From: Cylindrotheca closterium
Taxonomy: Eukaryota > Bacillariophyta > Bacillariophyceae > Bacillariales > Bacillariaceae
Length of the DNA: 64,000 bases
NCBI GenBank assembly: GCA_933822405.4
Contig: CAKOGP040002191.1
Location: 1 to 64,000, forward strand
Direction: 5' to 3'
The number at the start of each line of letters is the position of its first letter. Within the stretch, counting starts at the first letter, position 1. Below the pieces are notes generated by a model. That model saw only the letters and a program-made list of their open reading frames with translations, was not told the DNA's origin and made no database searches. This document shows positions 43,703 to 54,711 of this stretch, one piece after another. The translations under genes were made by a program, and so were the position numbers.

Positions 43703-46057
43703 TTAACAAAGCATCATGGCGTTGATCTTAAAGTTGCTTCCCCCAATCAACTCCAACTTCAATTGAATCACCGTTTCGATGCCCTTGTCAATGATAATAT
43801 CAGGTACCACATGTGTATACGATATGCTAACTTGCTGATCGTGAAATCCCTCCAAGTCAAAGTTCTGTTCCCGAAGCACTTGTAACAACTTTGCACCACC
43901 GGATGATGATGATGATGATGCTCCCTTTTGTTGTCGGACTTGACAAGTTCCCCGCAAATGACTATTGGCCCAGTCGGGACCATATGATTTCAGGTAATGG
44001 ATCGTCAGTTCCATGTGCCGTTGTTGCTGCACATTTCCAATGGGAATGTCCAGTGTCAATTGAGCTCCCGTACGAATCGCCGCCAGTCCCAATTTGTTTT
44101 GGAATCCTCCATGACGAAAGTTGTTTTGGACGAGCCATCCGACTCCGTCTTCTTTCTTGTTCTCTGCGGTCACAGTAAAACCATCAATGTACTCTTGCAA
44201 AGGGCCCTTTTTCGAGTGTGTTCCCAGTGGAGCTGCGAGAAAGGCAAAGGCACAAGCACCACTGTTTTGATGCCCACTACTAGAACCACTGCAGCCATCA
44301 TGGGTAACAGTCTTCGATGATGATCCAAGACGGCTGCTCTTGACTACACCCCCAGCACCTTCAGTAATGTTCGGATAGACTCGATCTGGATGATTAAGCT
44401 TCATCCATTCTTTGGATGGTAAATGAATTTGAAGGACACTTGACAATTCATGGGCTTGCATTCTTGTTTCCAGAGTTTGTAAAGACTTTGGCGTAGTTGT
44501 CGTCCAATGCGACGATGAGGAACAGTCTTGCTCTTCCACATCATCAAACAAGACTTGCTCTTGGCAATATTCCATGGTCCATTGAAAAAAGGCATGCGCA
44601 GCCACCAAGGCAGTCGTAATGTGTCCCGCCAATCCGTAGTGCACATCTACTTTGTAGTCAGCAGCATTCAAATTCTTGTTCTTGTTGCTCTTCTTTTTCC
44701 AGACACCACTCCATACATGTTCGCTGGTATTGGCCCAGACATAGGGTTCCAACAAGCGTGACGGTGACACATACGAGACCGGGGCAAGCGTTTGCATCAG
44801 CAGCTGGACCAATTCATCGACCGTGGATTCTCCCACCAAGGATTCTTGTTGGTTGCCAAGGTAGTCATTCAGAAACACAATCCATGGTTGGTGTGACTGC
44901 TGCTGACTGTTCGAGTTGGTGGACGATTGTCCGCAGCTGTTGATATTATTCTTGCCTCCGACTGTACCAGTACCTGAAGCAGCGGCCACAAATTCCATCA
45001 GACGTTTCAGCACCCGATACTTGTGAAAATTGTCCAAGGTCGTATTTTCCGTGTTGTAGAACGCTGGTGGCAAATTGTCGTTGGCAGCATAGGCATTCAA
45101 AATGATATCTGGAGGCCCCTCATGGGAATCATGATCATCATGGGGTGCGGCATCATTCTTCTTGTTCTTATTCTCGTTGACGTGGACATGTGGTGGGTAC
45201 AGACCATGCTCCAAAATTGGAACTGCGGCCCGGGAATGCGTCCCACCGACGGCCAAGTTGTGAATCTCAATGGTATCGGGCAAGAATGCATCTGCTAATT
45301 GTTGGAGTCGATGAGGCCAGGAACAGTCTTGGAGTGATAATGATGACAACAATTTCAACTGAGACTTTTCCTTTTCGGTATCGTCCATCAAATAAGATGG
45401 TGGTGGGGCATCACAGCCGACTCCTTCTGTGACACTTCCACCAAAGACCAAAACTTGAATCTTATTGGGCGGTGGAGGTTCAGGATTGTTCCTGTCAGTA
45501 GTATTCGTAGAATCATAATGTCCTTCAAGCTGCTGCAGAAACAACAATCGTGCTTGTAACTTTTCCAAGATTCGTTGCAAAATGAGGGGATCGACTTGTG
45601 GGAATATCGTCTGCTGAAGTTGCCATGGCGTCAAGAATTTCCACAATTCCTCCATCCAAGCAGGTATTATTGCTGATGTTGCTGACTGCTGTTTTTCCAA
45701 TACTCCCAATACTGCGGAAAGCAACTTGTGCTTGGATTTCAACCACATGGAAGCAGTTGTAGAATGTTCATTTCCTTGCAACAGCTTCTGACAAATGCCA
45801 GGATTGTTGTTGTTGTTGTTGTTGTTGCTGCTGCTGTCACCCTTCCATAATTGGTCGTGCTCCTGCTGTGCCATGCCATCACCAAACCCGCCGTGCTGTC
45901 GCTCCTTAAAATCCCGTTCCAACAAAACAATCAGGCGACTGTGCAATAGGAAAAATAGCACAATCAAGGCAGGGACACAAAATCCTCCAAGTCGTGCGCA
46001 TCGTCGTAGGATAATTCCAGACTTTCGACTTTGTGAATGGTAGGAGGATCCCGCCAT
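43703..46057 (-). CDS. SGNH-hydrolase-like protein with N-terminal signal anchor
   Basis: The chosen start is the ATG at 46057 (MAGSSYHSQ), giving 784 residues; the frame stays open to 46171, but that part reads like leader. A hydrophobic helix at about 23-43 (FCVPALIVLFFLLHSRLIVL) after basic residues fits a type II signal anchor. The catalytic blocks of the GDSL/SGNH fold are visible: VLVFGGSVTEGVG near 200 (Ser), NLAVGGTHS near 265 (Gly), ILNAYAANDN near 320 (Asn) and KVDVHYGLAGH near 465 (Asp...His). Members are esterases or polysaccharide O-acyl esterases. A Golgi or surface glycan substrate is plausible (inference). The last ~250 residues, after HPDRVYPNI, form a separate beta-rich-looking domain. 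Poly-Asn, poly-Ser and poly-Gln tracts from trinucleotide repeats interrupt the linkers. Confidence 0.75.
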   Translation of the reverse strand: MAGSSYHSQSRKSGIILRRCARLGGFCVPALIVLFFLLHSRLIVLLERDFKERQHGGFGDGMAQQEHDQLWKGDSSSNNNNNNNNPGICQKLLQGNEHSTTASMWLKSKHKLLSAVLGVLEKQQSATSAIIPAWMEELWKFLTPWQLQQTIFPQVDPLILQRILEKLQARLLFLQQLEGHYDSTNTTDRNNPEPPPPNKIQVLVFGGSVTEGVGCDAPPPSYLMDDTEKEKSQLKLLSSLSLQDCSWPHRLQQLADAFLPDTIEIHNLAVGGTHSRAAVPILEHGLYPPHVHVNENKNKKNDAAPHDDHDSHEGPPDIILNAYAANDNLPPAFYNTENTTLDNFHKYRVLKRLMEFVAAASGTGTVGGKNNINSCGQSSTNSNSQQQSHQPWIVFLNDYLGNQQESLVGESTVDELVQLLMQTLAPVSYVSPSRLLEPYVWANTSEHVWSGVWKKKSNKNKNLNAADYKVDVHYGLAGHITTALVAAHAFFQWTMEYCQEQVLFDDVEEQDCSSSSHWTTTTPKSLQTLETRMQAHELSSVLQIHLPSKEWMKLNHPDRVYPNITEGAGGVVKSSRLGSSSKTVTHDGCSGSSSGHQNSGACAFAFLAAPLGTHSKKGPLQEYIDGFTVTAENKKEDGVGWLVQNNFRHGGFQNKLGLAAIRTGAQLTLDIPIGNVQQQRHMELTIHYLKSYGPDWANSHLRGTCQVRQQKGASSSSSSGGAKLLQVLREQNFDLEGFHDQQVSISYTHVVPDIIIDKGIETVIQLKLELIGGSNFKINAMMLC

Positions 46058-47176
46058 CTTTGTTGTCCTGTTTTGTTTTTGTTGGATTTTGCTTGCTATT
46101 GGAATCGGCAGCAGGTGAGATTTTGGAGAGTTGGGTGCGGTATTAATATATAGTTTTAGATCATATGCCATTCATGTTCATGATGACAACAGAGGAATAG
46201 TGAAATCAGTGGATTGAGTTGAAGCGGTCCGACCTAGATTGGTACCGGAATCTTGTCCTTTCAAGTGTTGGCGCGTTCGTCAATATCGAGGTAATGCAGA
46301 GGTGACTTTACAGGATGATGAGCCACCATGTCTTCTGATCTGATGTTCTCATGGCTGATATACTGCAGCGAGTATGGGTGGAGTGAGTGATGTCACAACG
46401 GGACCTGGTAGCGCGGTACCACTCAGTAAGAACGGAACGTGGCCCCGAAGAGATGCATGGTCCAATGAGACGGAGCCGTGCCATCACGTTCGCTGGATGG
46501 ACCCGTTTTTCACCAACGCCGCACTCACTTTTCGACTTCCTACCGTGCGCGACTTTCTTCACGTTCGACTTGCGGTGGTACCCCCTTTTGAATGCGGGTA
46601 GTTCTAGAACATGTCGGGATTCATAAGTACAAAATACCTCGTGGCGTACTTGAAATACCTTTTCGTCTTCCAAAAAACAGGGGAACACGTTTTTGGATAG
46701 ATAGAGAATATGCACCCGTATGTCCGATCGAAAGACACACGACAGAACTTCAATGTGACCTCTGCCTGAGAAGGAGTAATTTGGAACAATCAAGTCATTC
46801 GGAGAACCTACAATCGGAGTTTCTTTTCAAAATTGGACAAGAGAACAATGGATAAGAGAAAACTGACTTTTGCGCGCTTTCTTGAAAACGATGTAGTGTG
46901 TTGCATTTTCCGACAAAGGAGGCGACGGACTCGGAAGCATTTTGGCCGCCGGAAACGAATCACATTCTAAGTAAAAACTCGGCAGGTGGACGATCACTGA
47001 TATTTATGTACAAAACCTACTGGGAATCTGTCGTGTGGCTTGTGACTCGGTCATGCCCTATACGACATCCGAAAATTGATAACTGGCGGAAGCTGATGCA
47101 ACGCCTGAATGAATGAATGGATGAATGAATGAATCACCCTTGAGATCATCATCACCGCACACAAGACGACAAGACA
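46058..47176. other. intergenic region between divergent genes
   Basis: No convincing gene. An AT-rich TATA-like run near 46141-46152 lies upstream of the SGNH-like gene, and a GAAT/ATGA tetranucleotide repeat lies at about 47106-47132, just before the next gene. Confidence 0.45.
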
Positions 47177-50074
47177 ATGGCGGAAGGAAGTACAATCGCT
47201 AGTGATTATTCATCCTTCACTGGGACTTTTACAGCTTCGGAGCCTTCCTTCTCTTCCCTACAACAAAAGGAACGAATAAAGTATTGGAATCAGCAACATT
47301 TAGACAAACTTAAGAACGAAGCAGCGGGAGGAGACACGTCACAACAACCATCGGATCCACCTGAATCAAGCAGCAATGGGGACTTTCGATCTGGAAACAG
47401 TGGTAGTAACGACTTGGCATCGGTCTTATCCCAAGCACGATCGGGCTTGAAATCAACTACAACGAGTCAAGCAAGTTCCAAGCCACCATCATCTTTTGGA
47501 GTAGGATCGTCAAAACCACCACCACCACCATCATCCTTGACACAACCACCTCAGCCAAATCCTCAGACGTTGTCTTCATTACCACCGACGCAAACGATTG
47601 AGCCTCCTCAACCAGTAGACGAAGAAGCGCCAGCTAATGTGCCAGCTGAAACAGCACCAGCCCAACCAATAATCCAAACACTTCAGACGTTTGCCGAGAC
47701 CAAAACCGAAGAAAAGGAAGAAGGTGAACCCTCGCAGCAAATATCGGAACAACCTATACAACAACATCAGCAACCGCAAGAAAAACAAATATATACGGGC
47801 CCGCTTCCACATCAGGATGACAATGAATCGACCTGGCTGAATCAAGCTGATGACTACTTCCGATCCAAATATCAGTATCACAAGAAAGAAGAAGAATCCA
47901 AGTCCATTGGGGACGAAGAGTCGACCGTGACCAGTCAATTTTCTTGGTTGCTACCTGGGTATTCCTTTCGAGATCAGGCTCCCAAGGGTGTGCAGCTATT
48001 CTACAAAATGCCACCACAACCACAAGACCCACCAACCGGTAGTACTAGTAGTGACTCGTCTCGAGCCCCTTGGAATATTGACCCACTAGCGACCCTGCAA
48101 GCACAAAAGAAAAGTCAGAGCAAGAAAAAGAAAAAGTCCAAGGTACCGCCCGTACTGCAGTCAGAACCATTATCAGCATTTGATTCGTGGGTACCTTCAC
48201 CGTATCTAGAAAAGCCAGAACCCACCAATCGAGAACCAGCCCGGATTCAAAAACGAATGCCACTGGAAGAAGAACGTTGGGTTTTGCCCAAGGAAGACTT
48301 GGAAGAGCAACGACGGCAAAGGGAAGAAAGGGAACGGTTGAAGCAAGAAGAGGAGATGAAGGAGGAGCAAGCCCTATTTCAAAAGCAGGAAGCCGAGATA
48401 CAACGGCAAGAACAGATGAGGCAACAAGAATTACAGATGCAACAACAACAGCAATTGGAGCAGCAGCAACAAGAGCTGATACAACGTCAACAAGTGACGG
48501 AGGAAGAATTTGTAGAAGAGGAAGAATTTGTAGAAGAGGAAGAGTTTGTAGAGGAGGAGGAAGTCGTCGAGGAGGAAGAAGTTGCAGAAGAGGAGGATGA
48601 TGATGAGGAGGAGGATGCAATCGAGGAGGAGGTGATAGAAGAAGAGTTTGTAGACGAAGACACTATGGATGAGGATGTCAGTACCTTTCCAGACGAATCG
48701 ATCAGTGATGTGGAATACAGCAGCCGACGATTCCAGGCAACCTTTCCTCACCAACAATCACAACAGCAGCCACCAGTGACAAATCCGCAACAGCTGCCGT
48801 GGAATCAACCTGTGCCTTTGCCTATGTCAACACAAGCACCGGTACTACAAGCACCACCGTCTGCAATGAAGGGACCAAACAGTCCAAGGAGTAGAAACAG
48901 TCAAAGCAGTAGGTACAGCCGAAAGCGAGTTTCGGACTCTTCGAGGAATTCTACTGGAAATGAGCTTTCTCGTTCTCAACATTCCAGGATGGGGAGGCTA
49001 CTACGCAAACAAGAAAATGTTTCCAATAGCAACCCAGTATCGGCATCGCATAGGTCTAGAAACATTCCAGCAACGGCGTCAAAAAGTAGGACAGGAAACA
49101 TTTTCAATAGCAATCCAAAGAAACAAGAGCGACGAGCCAGCACCATGATACCTTCCAAGGCATCATCTCCATCTCGAATCGGCTCGCGATCGATTGGTAG
49201 CAGTGATCTGTTCGACGATGAGTCCACGCGGTCTTCGTCTGATGACGACTCATCGGCTTACTATGATCGAACGAAATCATGGGACGGGTATCCTTCCAGT
49301 GAAAGCGAGAATGAGACAGACATGTCGAGTAGCCAGAGAAAAGTAAGAAATCGCCGCCTCCGTCGCCAAAGCCAAATTATGGAACAATCGACCCGCTCGG
49401 ATGCCAGGCGAAGGGGAACTAAAGCAGATTTCCTGAGACAGCAATCTACAGCTGCTTATTCCGGTGGTAGAAGAGTGCCGATTAAGAGTGTTGCGCAGCC
49501 TGGATACGAAGAAGACCCTTCTAGTCTTTCGTTTGGCAGAAAGCCGCCACAAGAGGACCAGAAGGAACGACGAGCACCAGGAGTTGCCTTTAGTGAGTCG
49601 GATTCCGTTTCTTCGTCATCACTTCCATCATCCGTGTCATCAATGCCATCCTCTGAGGAATCATTCATCAGCAGCTCATCCAAGAATAGTGATGTCTTTG
49701 CCGATGAATACCCAGATATCATGGGAGGCGCGAAAGATGAGGAGAGCAACAGAAGCGAATCGAGCAACAGCAGCAGCAGCAGCGAAGAAGATAGCAGTCT
49801 GGATACAGCAGAGCGAAGGCAGCGGCTCAAGGACAAAAAATACGACGATGTTTTGAACGTCGGATGGACTCCTTCCAGTAGTTGTATCGGCATGCTTGTA
49901 CTAATCAATTGTGGAATGATGGCATGGGGCATATACGGAATTCTATGGTTGATTCGAAGGGACGAGGAGACTGTGATTGCGGCTCCTACCAGTGCTCCAG
50001 AAGGTATAACGGAGGCTGCTGCTAGCTTTGGTATCTTGGAAGGACACCACAATATTTTCAATAATACTCATTAG
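47177..50074 (+). CDS. large disordered, Glu/Gln-rich protein with C-terminal membrane helix
   Basis: Single exon, 965 residues, starting MAEGSTIASDYSSFTGTF. Order: Pro/Gln/Ser-rich disordered region (about 60-200), a basic KKKKKSK patch near 315, a long charged coiled coil rich in Gln/Glu/Arg (about 355-442), a repeated acidic block EEFVEEEE (about 442-495), a Ser/Arg-rich region with many RSRN-like pieces (about 560-850), and one hydrophobic helix near 900-925 (MLVLINCGMMAWGIYGILWL) followed by a short polar tail. There is no signal peptide, so a tail-anchored-like protein with the bulk in the cytosol is likely. I recognise no domain. The motif DYSSFTGTFTASEP at the start recalls similar N-termini in other diatom disordered proteins only loosely. 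Confidence 0.7.
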   Translation: MAEGSTIASDYSSFTGTFTASEPSFSSLQQKERIKYWNQQHLDKLKNEAAGGDTSQQPSDPPESSSNGDFRSGNSGSNDLASVLSQARSGLKSTTTSQASSKPPSSFGVGSSKPPPPPSSLTQPPQPNPQTLSSLPPTQTIEPPQPVDEEAPANVPAETAPAQPIIQTLQTFAETKTEEKEEGEPSQQISEQPIQQHQQPQEKQIYTGPLPHQDDNESTWLNQADDYFRSKYQYHKKEEESKSIGDEESTVTSQFSWLLPGYSFRDQAPKGVQLFYKMPPQPQDPPTGSTSSDSSRAPWNIDPLATLQAQKKSQSKKKKKSKVPPVLQSEPLSAFDSWVPSPYLEKPEPTNREPARIQKRMPLEEERWVLPKEDLEEQRRQREERERLKQEEEMKEEQALFQKQEAEIQRQEQMRQQELQMQQQQQLEQQQQELIQRQQVTEEEFVEEEEFVEEEEFVEEEEVVEEEEVAEEEDDDEEEDAIEEEVIEEEFVDEDTMDEDVSTFPDESISDVEYSSRRFQATFPHQQSQQQPPVTNPQQLPWNQPVPLPMSTQAPVLQAPPSAMKGPNSPRSRNSQSSRYSRKRVSDSSRNSTGNELSRSQHSRMGRLLRKQENVSNSNPVSASHRSRNIPATASKSRTGNIFNSNPKKQERRASTMIPSKASSPSRIGSRSIGSSDLFDDESTRSSSDDDSSAYYDRTKSWDGYPSSESENETDMSSSQRKVRNRRLRRQSQIMEQSTRSDARRRGTKADFLRQQSTAAYSGGRRVPIKSVAQPGYEEDPSSLSFGRKPPQEDQKERRAPGVAFSESDSVSSSSLPSSVSSMPSSEESFISSSSKNSDVFADEYPDIMGGAKDEESNRSESSNSSSSSEEDSSLDTAERRQRLKDKKYDDVLNVGWTPSSSCIGMLVLINCGMMAWGIYGILWLIRRDEETVIAAPTSAPEGITEAAASFGILEGHHNIFNNTH

Positions 50075-51066
50075 CACCATAAGCGCCACTAGTAGATTTT
50101 TCTGCCATTTTTTTACTTCTCTTTCTCCACTTCATTCATTTTCAAGAAGAAGAAAACAGGCTCAAGAGTCATTTTATTCCGTTTTCCGTTCAAACTGTGG
50201 AAGCTAAAAGCCCCCGGCTTCTGAGCTTGGCATTCACTCTAGGCCATTTTCAAAAGTTTCTCAATAGCGCCATTTTGCATCGTGCCTCAATATATCTGTG
50301 TATGTACGGTAGTAATTGTTCGTTCATCATACTGTAGGTCACAATGCTGGATGTATATAGCAGAAAATGGAGCAAAGATTCGCCGGAAGACCCAAAAACA
50401 TTACTTGTGCTTCGTCAGAGTGACATAGGTACGTGTATGTGTTTTGCAGTTTTAAAAAATCCGTAATGACTGGCTCAAAACTCCAAGCAGATGCGGTGCT
50501 CAACAAAATCACGAGCAAGAATGGGTTCAGGCTCATGAATTCGACAAATGGCCTTATTTTTTACGAGCATCACGAGATAAATCTGGATAAACCGCATATA
50601 GCGCGCCTTCAGAGCGAACGATTTGTTCGAGGAGCTTTGACTAGTCGTTCGCGATCATTGATCGCATGAAAAAACATGTCGATGAGCCATATAGTGGTCC
50701 TATAGGGCCGATTGAACGGCACAAATGTGGAAATTATTTAATTGATAGTGCGGTCCAATGGTCCCGCTCCGTAGGTATTGCATTCGCTACTCTTTTCCCG
50801 TCCCTAGATAAAACATCACATATTTAATGGAAACTCGAATAGAGTGTTCCGTCTTGAAACGGTACCAGGTACCAGGGGGGTGTACCAGGTGCTCTTCATT
50901 GCAACGGCGGTTCGCTACCATGCATTCGATAAAAACCCCGCACTCACACGAATGGCCAAATGATCCCCATGGAAGTACCGCAAAAAACTTTTTGTGAAGT
51001 GGGGTTGCATTCCCAGAAACCATAAAATCTACTTTTGAGCCCAGACATTTAGACCAGATCAACAAA
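50075..51066. other. intergenic region
   Basis: No convincing gene. A 40-codon frame from 50344 starts MLDVYSRKWSKDSPEDP but has no further support. Confidence 0.4.
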
Positions 51067-53034
51067 ATGTTACAAGATTGTCTTCCTAACCTTATACCTG
51101 GATGCTTTCCAGAGGTGAACAAGCTTCCACTTAAACCAGTTAGACTGAGTGAATCATCCAAGAATACCATGGAGCACCCATATCGAGCTTTCGAGGATCA
51201 TGGAATGAGGGGCAATGCTCATGGCAGCAACGTCCACAGAGTGACTCAGAGACTAGTAACAAGTCTCGAAAGCAATGCAACCTTGCAAGAACTCACACTC
51301 AACGTTCAAGCGATCTCTGAATCATTAGAATTTTCAGGTCCCATTGTCAGATTTCTGAATGAAAACAAGTCCTTGGAAAGACTTCAAATTCGCGTTCCTC
51401 CACAGACCAAGGGATCCAGCATCTTCGCCAACGAAATCATCTGCCCGAGCTTGAAAGAGCTTACCATCTGGGTCGCCAGTGATCGTTCTACAAAACGTCA
51501 GATTGATTTCATGAGAAAGGCTGCTGTGAAGCGACGAAGATTATGTCGGTGTCACAACCCCATTCGTACGAGCAGATCAACCACTAACATCACTTCATCG
51601 GTATCAACGACAATAAGTGAAGACCTGGATCAGTTCAATCTTCGAGATATCGCCCGCTTCATTGCGTCGCAACCACAACTCGAGTATGTCCGAGTTCAAA
51701 CCTCCACGCTAAGTACCAAGCAATGGAACGACTTGGTCGATGGGATCCACCAAAACCGTTCCGTGAGACATGTCGAGTTTCGCCGACTGGAAGGTGACTC
51801 CTTTTCGATGCGAAAACTACAACAGCATCCAACACTGGAGAGAATAGACCTAAATGGTTGCCCGACCATTGGCAACTGGCATACCCTGGTTTCCAAGGAA
51901 GCCAACATCAAGCACATCTCCTGGTCGTCCAGTCCTGCCAGCATAGACTGCTTGCAACACCTGGCGAACAAGCTTTCCTGCCCTGCTTCCAGTCTATTGA
52001 AATTGGAAATCAGTCATACCAATCTCAGTGGACACAAGCTTGCCATGGTCGCGGCCATGCTTAAGGAAAACTGCAGTCTGAGAGAAATCGACCTATCCAG
52101 TTCGCAACTGAACAGTGTCGATGGATACATTCTGACCAAGTGTTTGCAGTCCAACTTTACTCTGCAAAAGCTGATACTCAATGACAATTCCATGCTCAAG
52201 TGGCCATGTGATTTGGCCTTTCTTGGGTTCCGTGACTTGTTGGCAACACCAACTTGCAACCTGAATTACTTGGATTTGAGTAACAACGAAATGGAACCCA
52301 TGAGAAACGATGCTCGCTGCGCCGAGATTTTCGAAGGGATGCAACGAAATACCAAACTCAAGGTCCTCAAACTTGCCAATAGAGGCACTGTCTTCTTTGA
52401 AACTCTCTACCACAAGTTTTGGAACGAGTCTGAAAAGCACCATCTTCAAGTCTCCAAGTCACTCGGCAAGGCACTCGAAACTTGTCGATTGACAGAGCTA
52501 TGCTTGAACCACAACTTTCTCGACGATGACACCATTGCCAAGTATCTGGCTCCCGCTTTGAGCAAGAACTGTCGATTAGTTCGACTCAGTCTGAAGCGAG
52601 TGGGAATGGGAAACAAGGGCATGTCGGCCATCTCCAAGGCGCTCATGGGCAATCAAACCTTGGAGTTCATGGACATTTCTCACAATTGCGATATGACTCT
52701 TCCTGCTTATGAAAGTCTTGTCGAATGCTTGCCAACTCTATCCAAGCTGGAGACACTCTGGTTCCATTCCAACACCAAGGACGAGTTACATGCTTGTACT
52801 TTGGCGCCCGCTCTTGTCAAGCAATACGCTTTGCAAAAATTTAGCAACGAAGACTGCTTGCCTGAAATGTATCGCATCTTTCTTGCTGCCAACCGCAATG
52901 GAAGGCGTTATCTCTATCAGCATAGCACCATTGTGGATGCACTATGGCCCAAGATCCTTGCCAGAGCCGCACACAATCCCAAAATAGTGTCACTCTTTGT
53001 GAGAGAACGAGCCGAAATGTTTACCTACCGATAG
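51067..53034 (+). CDS. leucine-rich-repeat (RNI-type) protein
   Basis: Single exon, 655 residues from 51067; later ATGs at 51169 and 51205 are also possible starts. From about residue 70 to 600 the chain shows leucine-rich repeats: LQELTLNVQA, LERIDLNGC, LREIDLSSSQLNSVDGYIL, LQKLILNDNS, LNYLDLSNNEM, LKVLKLANRG, LTELCLNHNFLDDDTIAKYL, LVRLSLKRVGMGNKGMSAI and LEFMDISHN. The longer ~28-residue type resembles ribonuclease-inhibitor-like repeats. Such repeats form a curved protein-binding surface. There is no kinase, NB-ARC or membrane segment, so this is a soluble binding protein of unknown partner. Diatoms have many such genes (general knowledge). Confidence 0.82.
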   Translation: MLQDCLPNLIPGCFPEVNKLPLKPVRLSESSKNTMEHPYRAFEDHGMRGNAHGSNVHRVTQRLVTSLESNATLQELTLNVQAISESLEFSGPIVRFLNENKSLERLQIRVPPQTKGSSIFANEIICPSLKELTIWVASDRSTKRQIDFMRKAAVKRRRLCRCHNPIRTSRSTTNITSSVSTTISEDLDQFNLRDIARFIASQPQLEYVRVQTSTLSTKQWNDLVDGIHQNRSVRHVEFRRLEGDSFSMRKLQQHPTLERIDLNGCPTIGNWHTLVSKEANIKHISWSSSPASIDCLQHLANKLSCPASSLLKLEISHTNLSGHKLAMVAAMLKENCSLREIDLSSSQLNSVDGYILTKCLQSNFTLQKLILNDNSMLKWPCDLAFLGFRDLLATPTCNLNYLDLSNNEMEPMRNDARCAEIFEGMQRNTKLKVLKLANRGTVFFETLYHKFWNESEKHHLQVSKSLGKALETCRLTELCLNHNFLDDDTIAKYLAPALSKNCRLVRLSLKRVGMGNKGMSAISKALMGNQTLEFMDISHNCDMTLPAYESLVECLPTLSKLETLWFHSNTKDELHACTLAPALVKQYALQKFSNEDCLPEMYRIFLAANRNGRRYLYQHSTIVDALWPKILARAAHNPKIVSLFVRERAEMFTYR

Positions 53035-53181
53035 ACTATTATCCTGCAAAAGCAAAATTTATATGAATATAGACTACAAAAGGATATCAATGCTAATACT
53101 TCAAATAATATGATAGAAATCAAAGAGCAAATTACTATTCCTGTACATGTTGTACCGGTAGGTCATTATTATCAAATATTA
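53035..53181. other. short spacer between convergent genes with TACCGGTA
   Basis: Contains TACCGGTA at 53153-53160, between the 3' ends of the LRR gene and the WD40 gene. Confidence 0.6.
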
Positions 53182-54711
53182 TTAGATGTCTTCCGCGTCA
53201 TCGTCACGTACAAAATTATGGATAGTGATCCCATTGTCGGACCCATCCGTGGCCAGTCGGTATCCATCTGTCCAAATCGACCCCATCCATATCTTGTAAC
53301 CCACAAATTGATACAGAGATTCTCGTTCTTCCAAATCCCATACCCTCAAGCTCCCATCCAAGCCTCCCGAAACTAGAAATCCCGGAATTGGATTGGCCAA
53401 ACACTTGACTGGAGCCGCGTGAGGTGGTCGAAACTTGATGAGGGGTCCGGTCACCGGTTCGTCTTGCGAAATGTCACCATAGGAATCCATTTTCAAAGCC
53501 TGCGTCCAAATGGTACCATCACCACCCCCACAGACAATGGCATATTTGGTGTCGGTAATGCGTGCCAGCAGGCAACTAATGACATTTTCTCCTCCATTGA
53601 GTGGTGGAGTCAACGTACAGACAACCTTGCCATCCTCTTCTTCCAGCGAAATGAGTTCGACCGACCCCCCAGAAGTTGTCACTAGGCCGTGCCCCAGAAA
53701 TGGGTCCAAACTCAGCGACAAGATACTATCGGAAAACTGCCATTGAAACTCAGGTTCCGTCTGAAGCGTCAATGGCAAGGTGTCGCCACCATCTTCCAGT
53801 GTGGAATACACCATTAACGACCCACAGGCCGTACCGACCCAAAGGTAATCCTCTTCAATAGCGAGGCACGTTACAATCTTGTCTTGGAGTAGTCCACTGT
53901 TCATGCTTCCTTGAAATAGCAGTTGGGATGGGGGTGATGATGCTGATGGTGATGATCCAACACTACTACTACTAGTAGTACTAGTAGTAGTAGTCGTATC
54001 CATGTCATTATGGTTCCATCGCCAAACTTGGACGCCCAGATCTTCCCTGGGATTGGAAGCACAAATGAGATCGCCCGAAAACGCAATGGCCATAGTACCA
54101 ATTGGACCATGTCCATAATGTAACAAAGCACGTAATCGCTCGAGCTGAATGCAATCGTCAATCGATTGGGTGGTCGTTTGGAGTATATCACTGTCCGAGG
54201 ACGCCGCCAGAACTTGTCCCGTTTCCAAGTGAGTGACATAAATGGCCCCGGACGTGCTTCCAATCGCGGCCAGTGGATATTCCACAGCCAACCTCCGGCA
54301 ATAGTCCGCCTCTAGACGCACCGAGACCTTGGATTGACAATCGGCATTTCTCCATTTTTGTTCCATAATGAATTCTTCGTAATTCAATGCCTCTTGACGG
54401 GCCTTGAGTTCTTGAGCGAGGATTTTATCATTGTGCTTGTTGTTGTTGTTGTTGTTGTTACTATCATTATTGTCATTGTTGGAAGATGACGACGACGACG
54501 ACGATGAATATAGAATGGTAGTAGCCTTGGAGAATGCGGCTGCTCTAGAAGAACCAATTCTTGAAGGCTGTTGTTGTTGATGATGATGATGAGAGACCAC
54601 CAATGACTCGGTTGTGGATACTAAACAACAACATAACACGACACTCAGTATTCGTGCTGCTGCCTTGTTGTTGTTGCCTAGTAAAAGGTCAGAAGATGAT
54701 GAGAAAGCCAT
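53182..54711 (-). CDS. WD40-repeat protein with signal peptide and AAF plastid-type motif
   Basis: Start at the ATG at 54711 (MAFSSSSDLLLG), 509 residues. A hydrophobic signal (ILSVVLCCCLVSTTESL, about 20-38) is followed by SSRAAAFSKATT, where AAF resembles the Phe-containing cleavage motif of diatom plastid presequences. After poly-Ser and poly-Asn tracts a helical segment EALNYEEFIMEQKWRNADC leads into a beta-propeller: YPLAAIGSTSGAIYVTHLETG, GTMAIAFSGDLICASN, VTCLAIEEDYLWVGTACG, SVELISLEEEDG, TKYAIVCGGGDGTIWTQAL and GFLVSGGLDGSLRVWDLEE. Blades are degenerate except the last. A plastid-located propeller, perhaps an assembly factor, is inference. Confidence 0.78.
   Translation of the reverse strand: MAFSSSSDLLLGNNNKAAARILSVVLCCCLVSTTESLVVSHHHHQQQQPSRIGSSRAAAFSKATTILYSSSSSSSSSNNDNNDSNNNNNNNKHNDKILAQELKARQEALNYEEFIMEQKWRNADCQSKVSVRLEADYCRRLAVEYPLAAIGSTSGAIYVTHLETGQVLAASSDSDILQTTTQSIDDCIQLERLRALLHYGHGPIGTMAIAFSGDLICASNPREDLGVQVWRWNHNDMDTTTTTSTTSSSSVGSSPSASSPPSQLLFQGSMNSGLLQDKIVTCLAIEEDYLWVGTACGSLMVYSTLEDGGDTLPLTLQTEPEFQWQFSDSILSLSLDPFLGHGLVTTSGGSVELISLEEEDGKVVCTLTPPLNGGENVISCLLARITDTKYAIVCGGGDGTIWTQALKMDSYGDISQDEPVTGPLIKFRPPHAAPVKCLANPIPGFLVSGGLDGSLRVWDLEERESLYQFVGYKIWMGSIWTDGYRLATDGSDNGITIHNFVRDDDAEDI

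Noticed and set aside
46374..46601. Forward 75-residue frame before the Glu/Gln-rich gene
   Set aside because: No homology or splice signal; an overlapping frame is equally open.
50344..50466. 40-codon frame MLDVYSRKWSKDSPEDP...
   Set aside because: A GTACGT...TTTGCAG pair inside would make a 22-base intron, too short; no other support.
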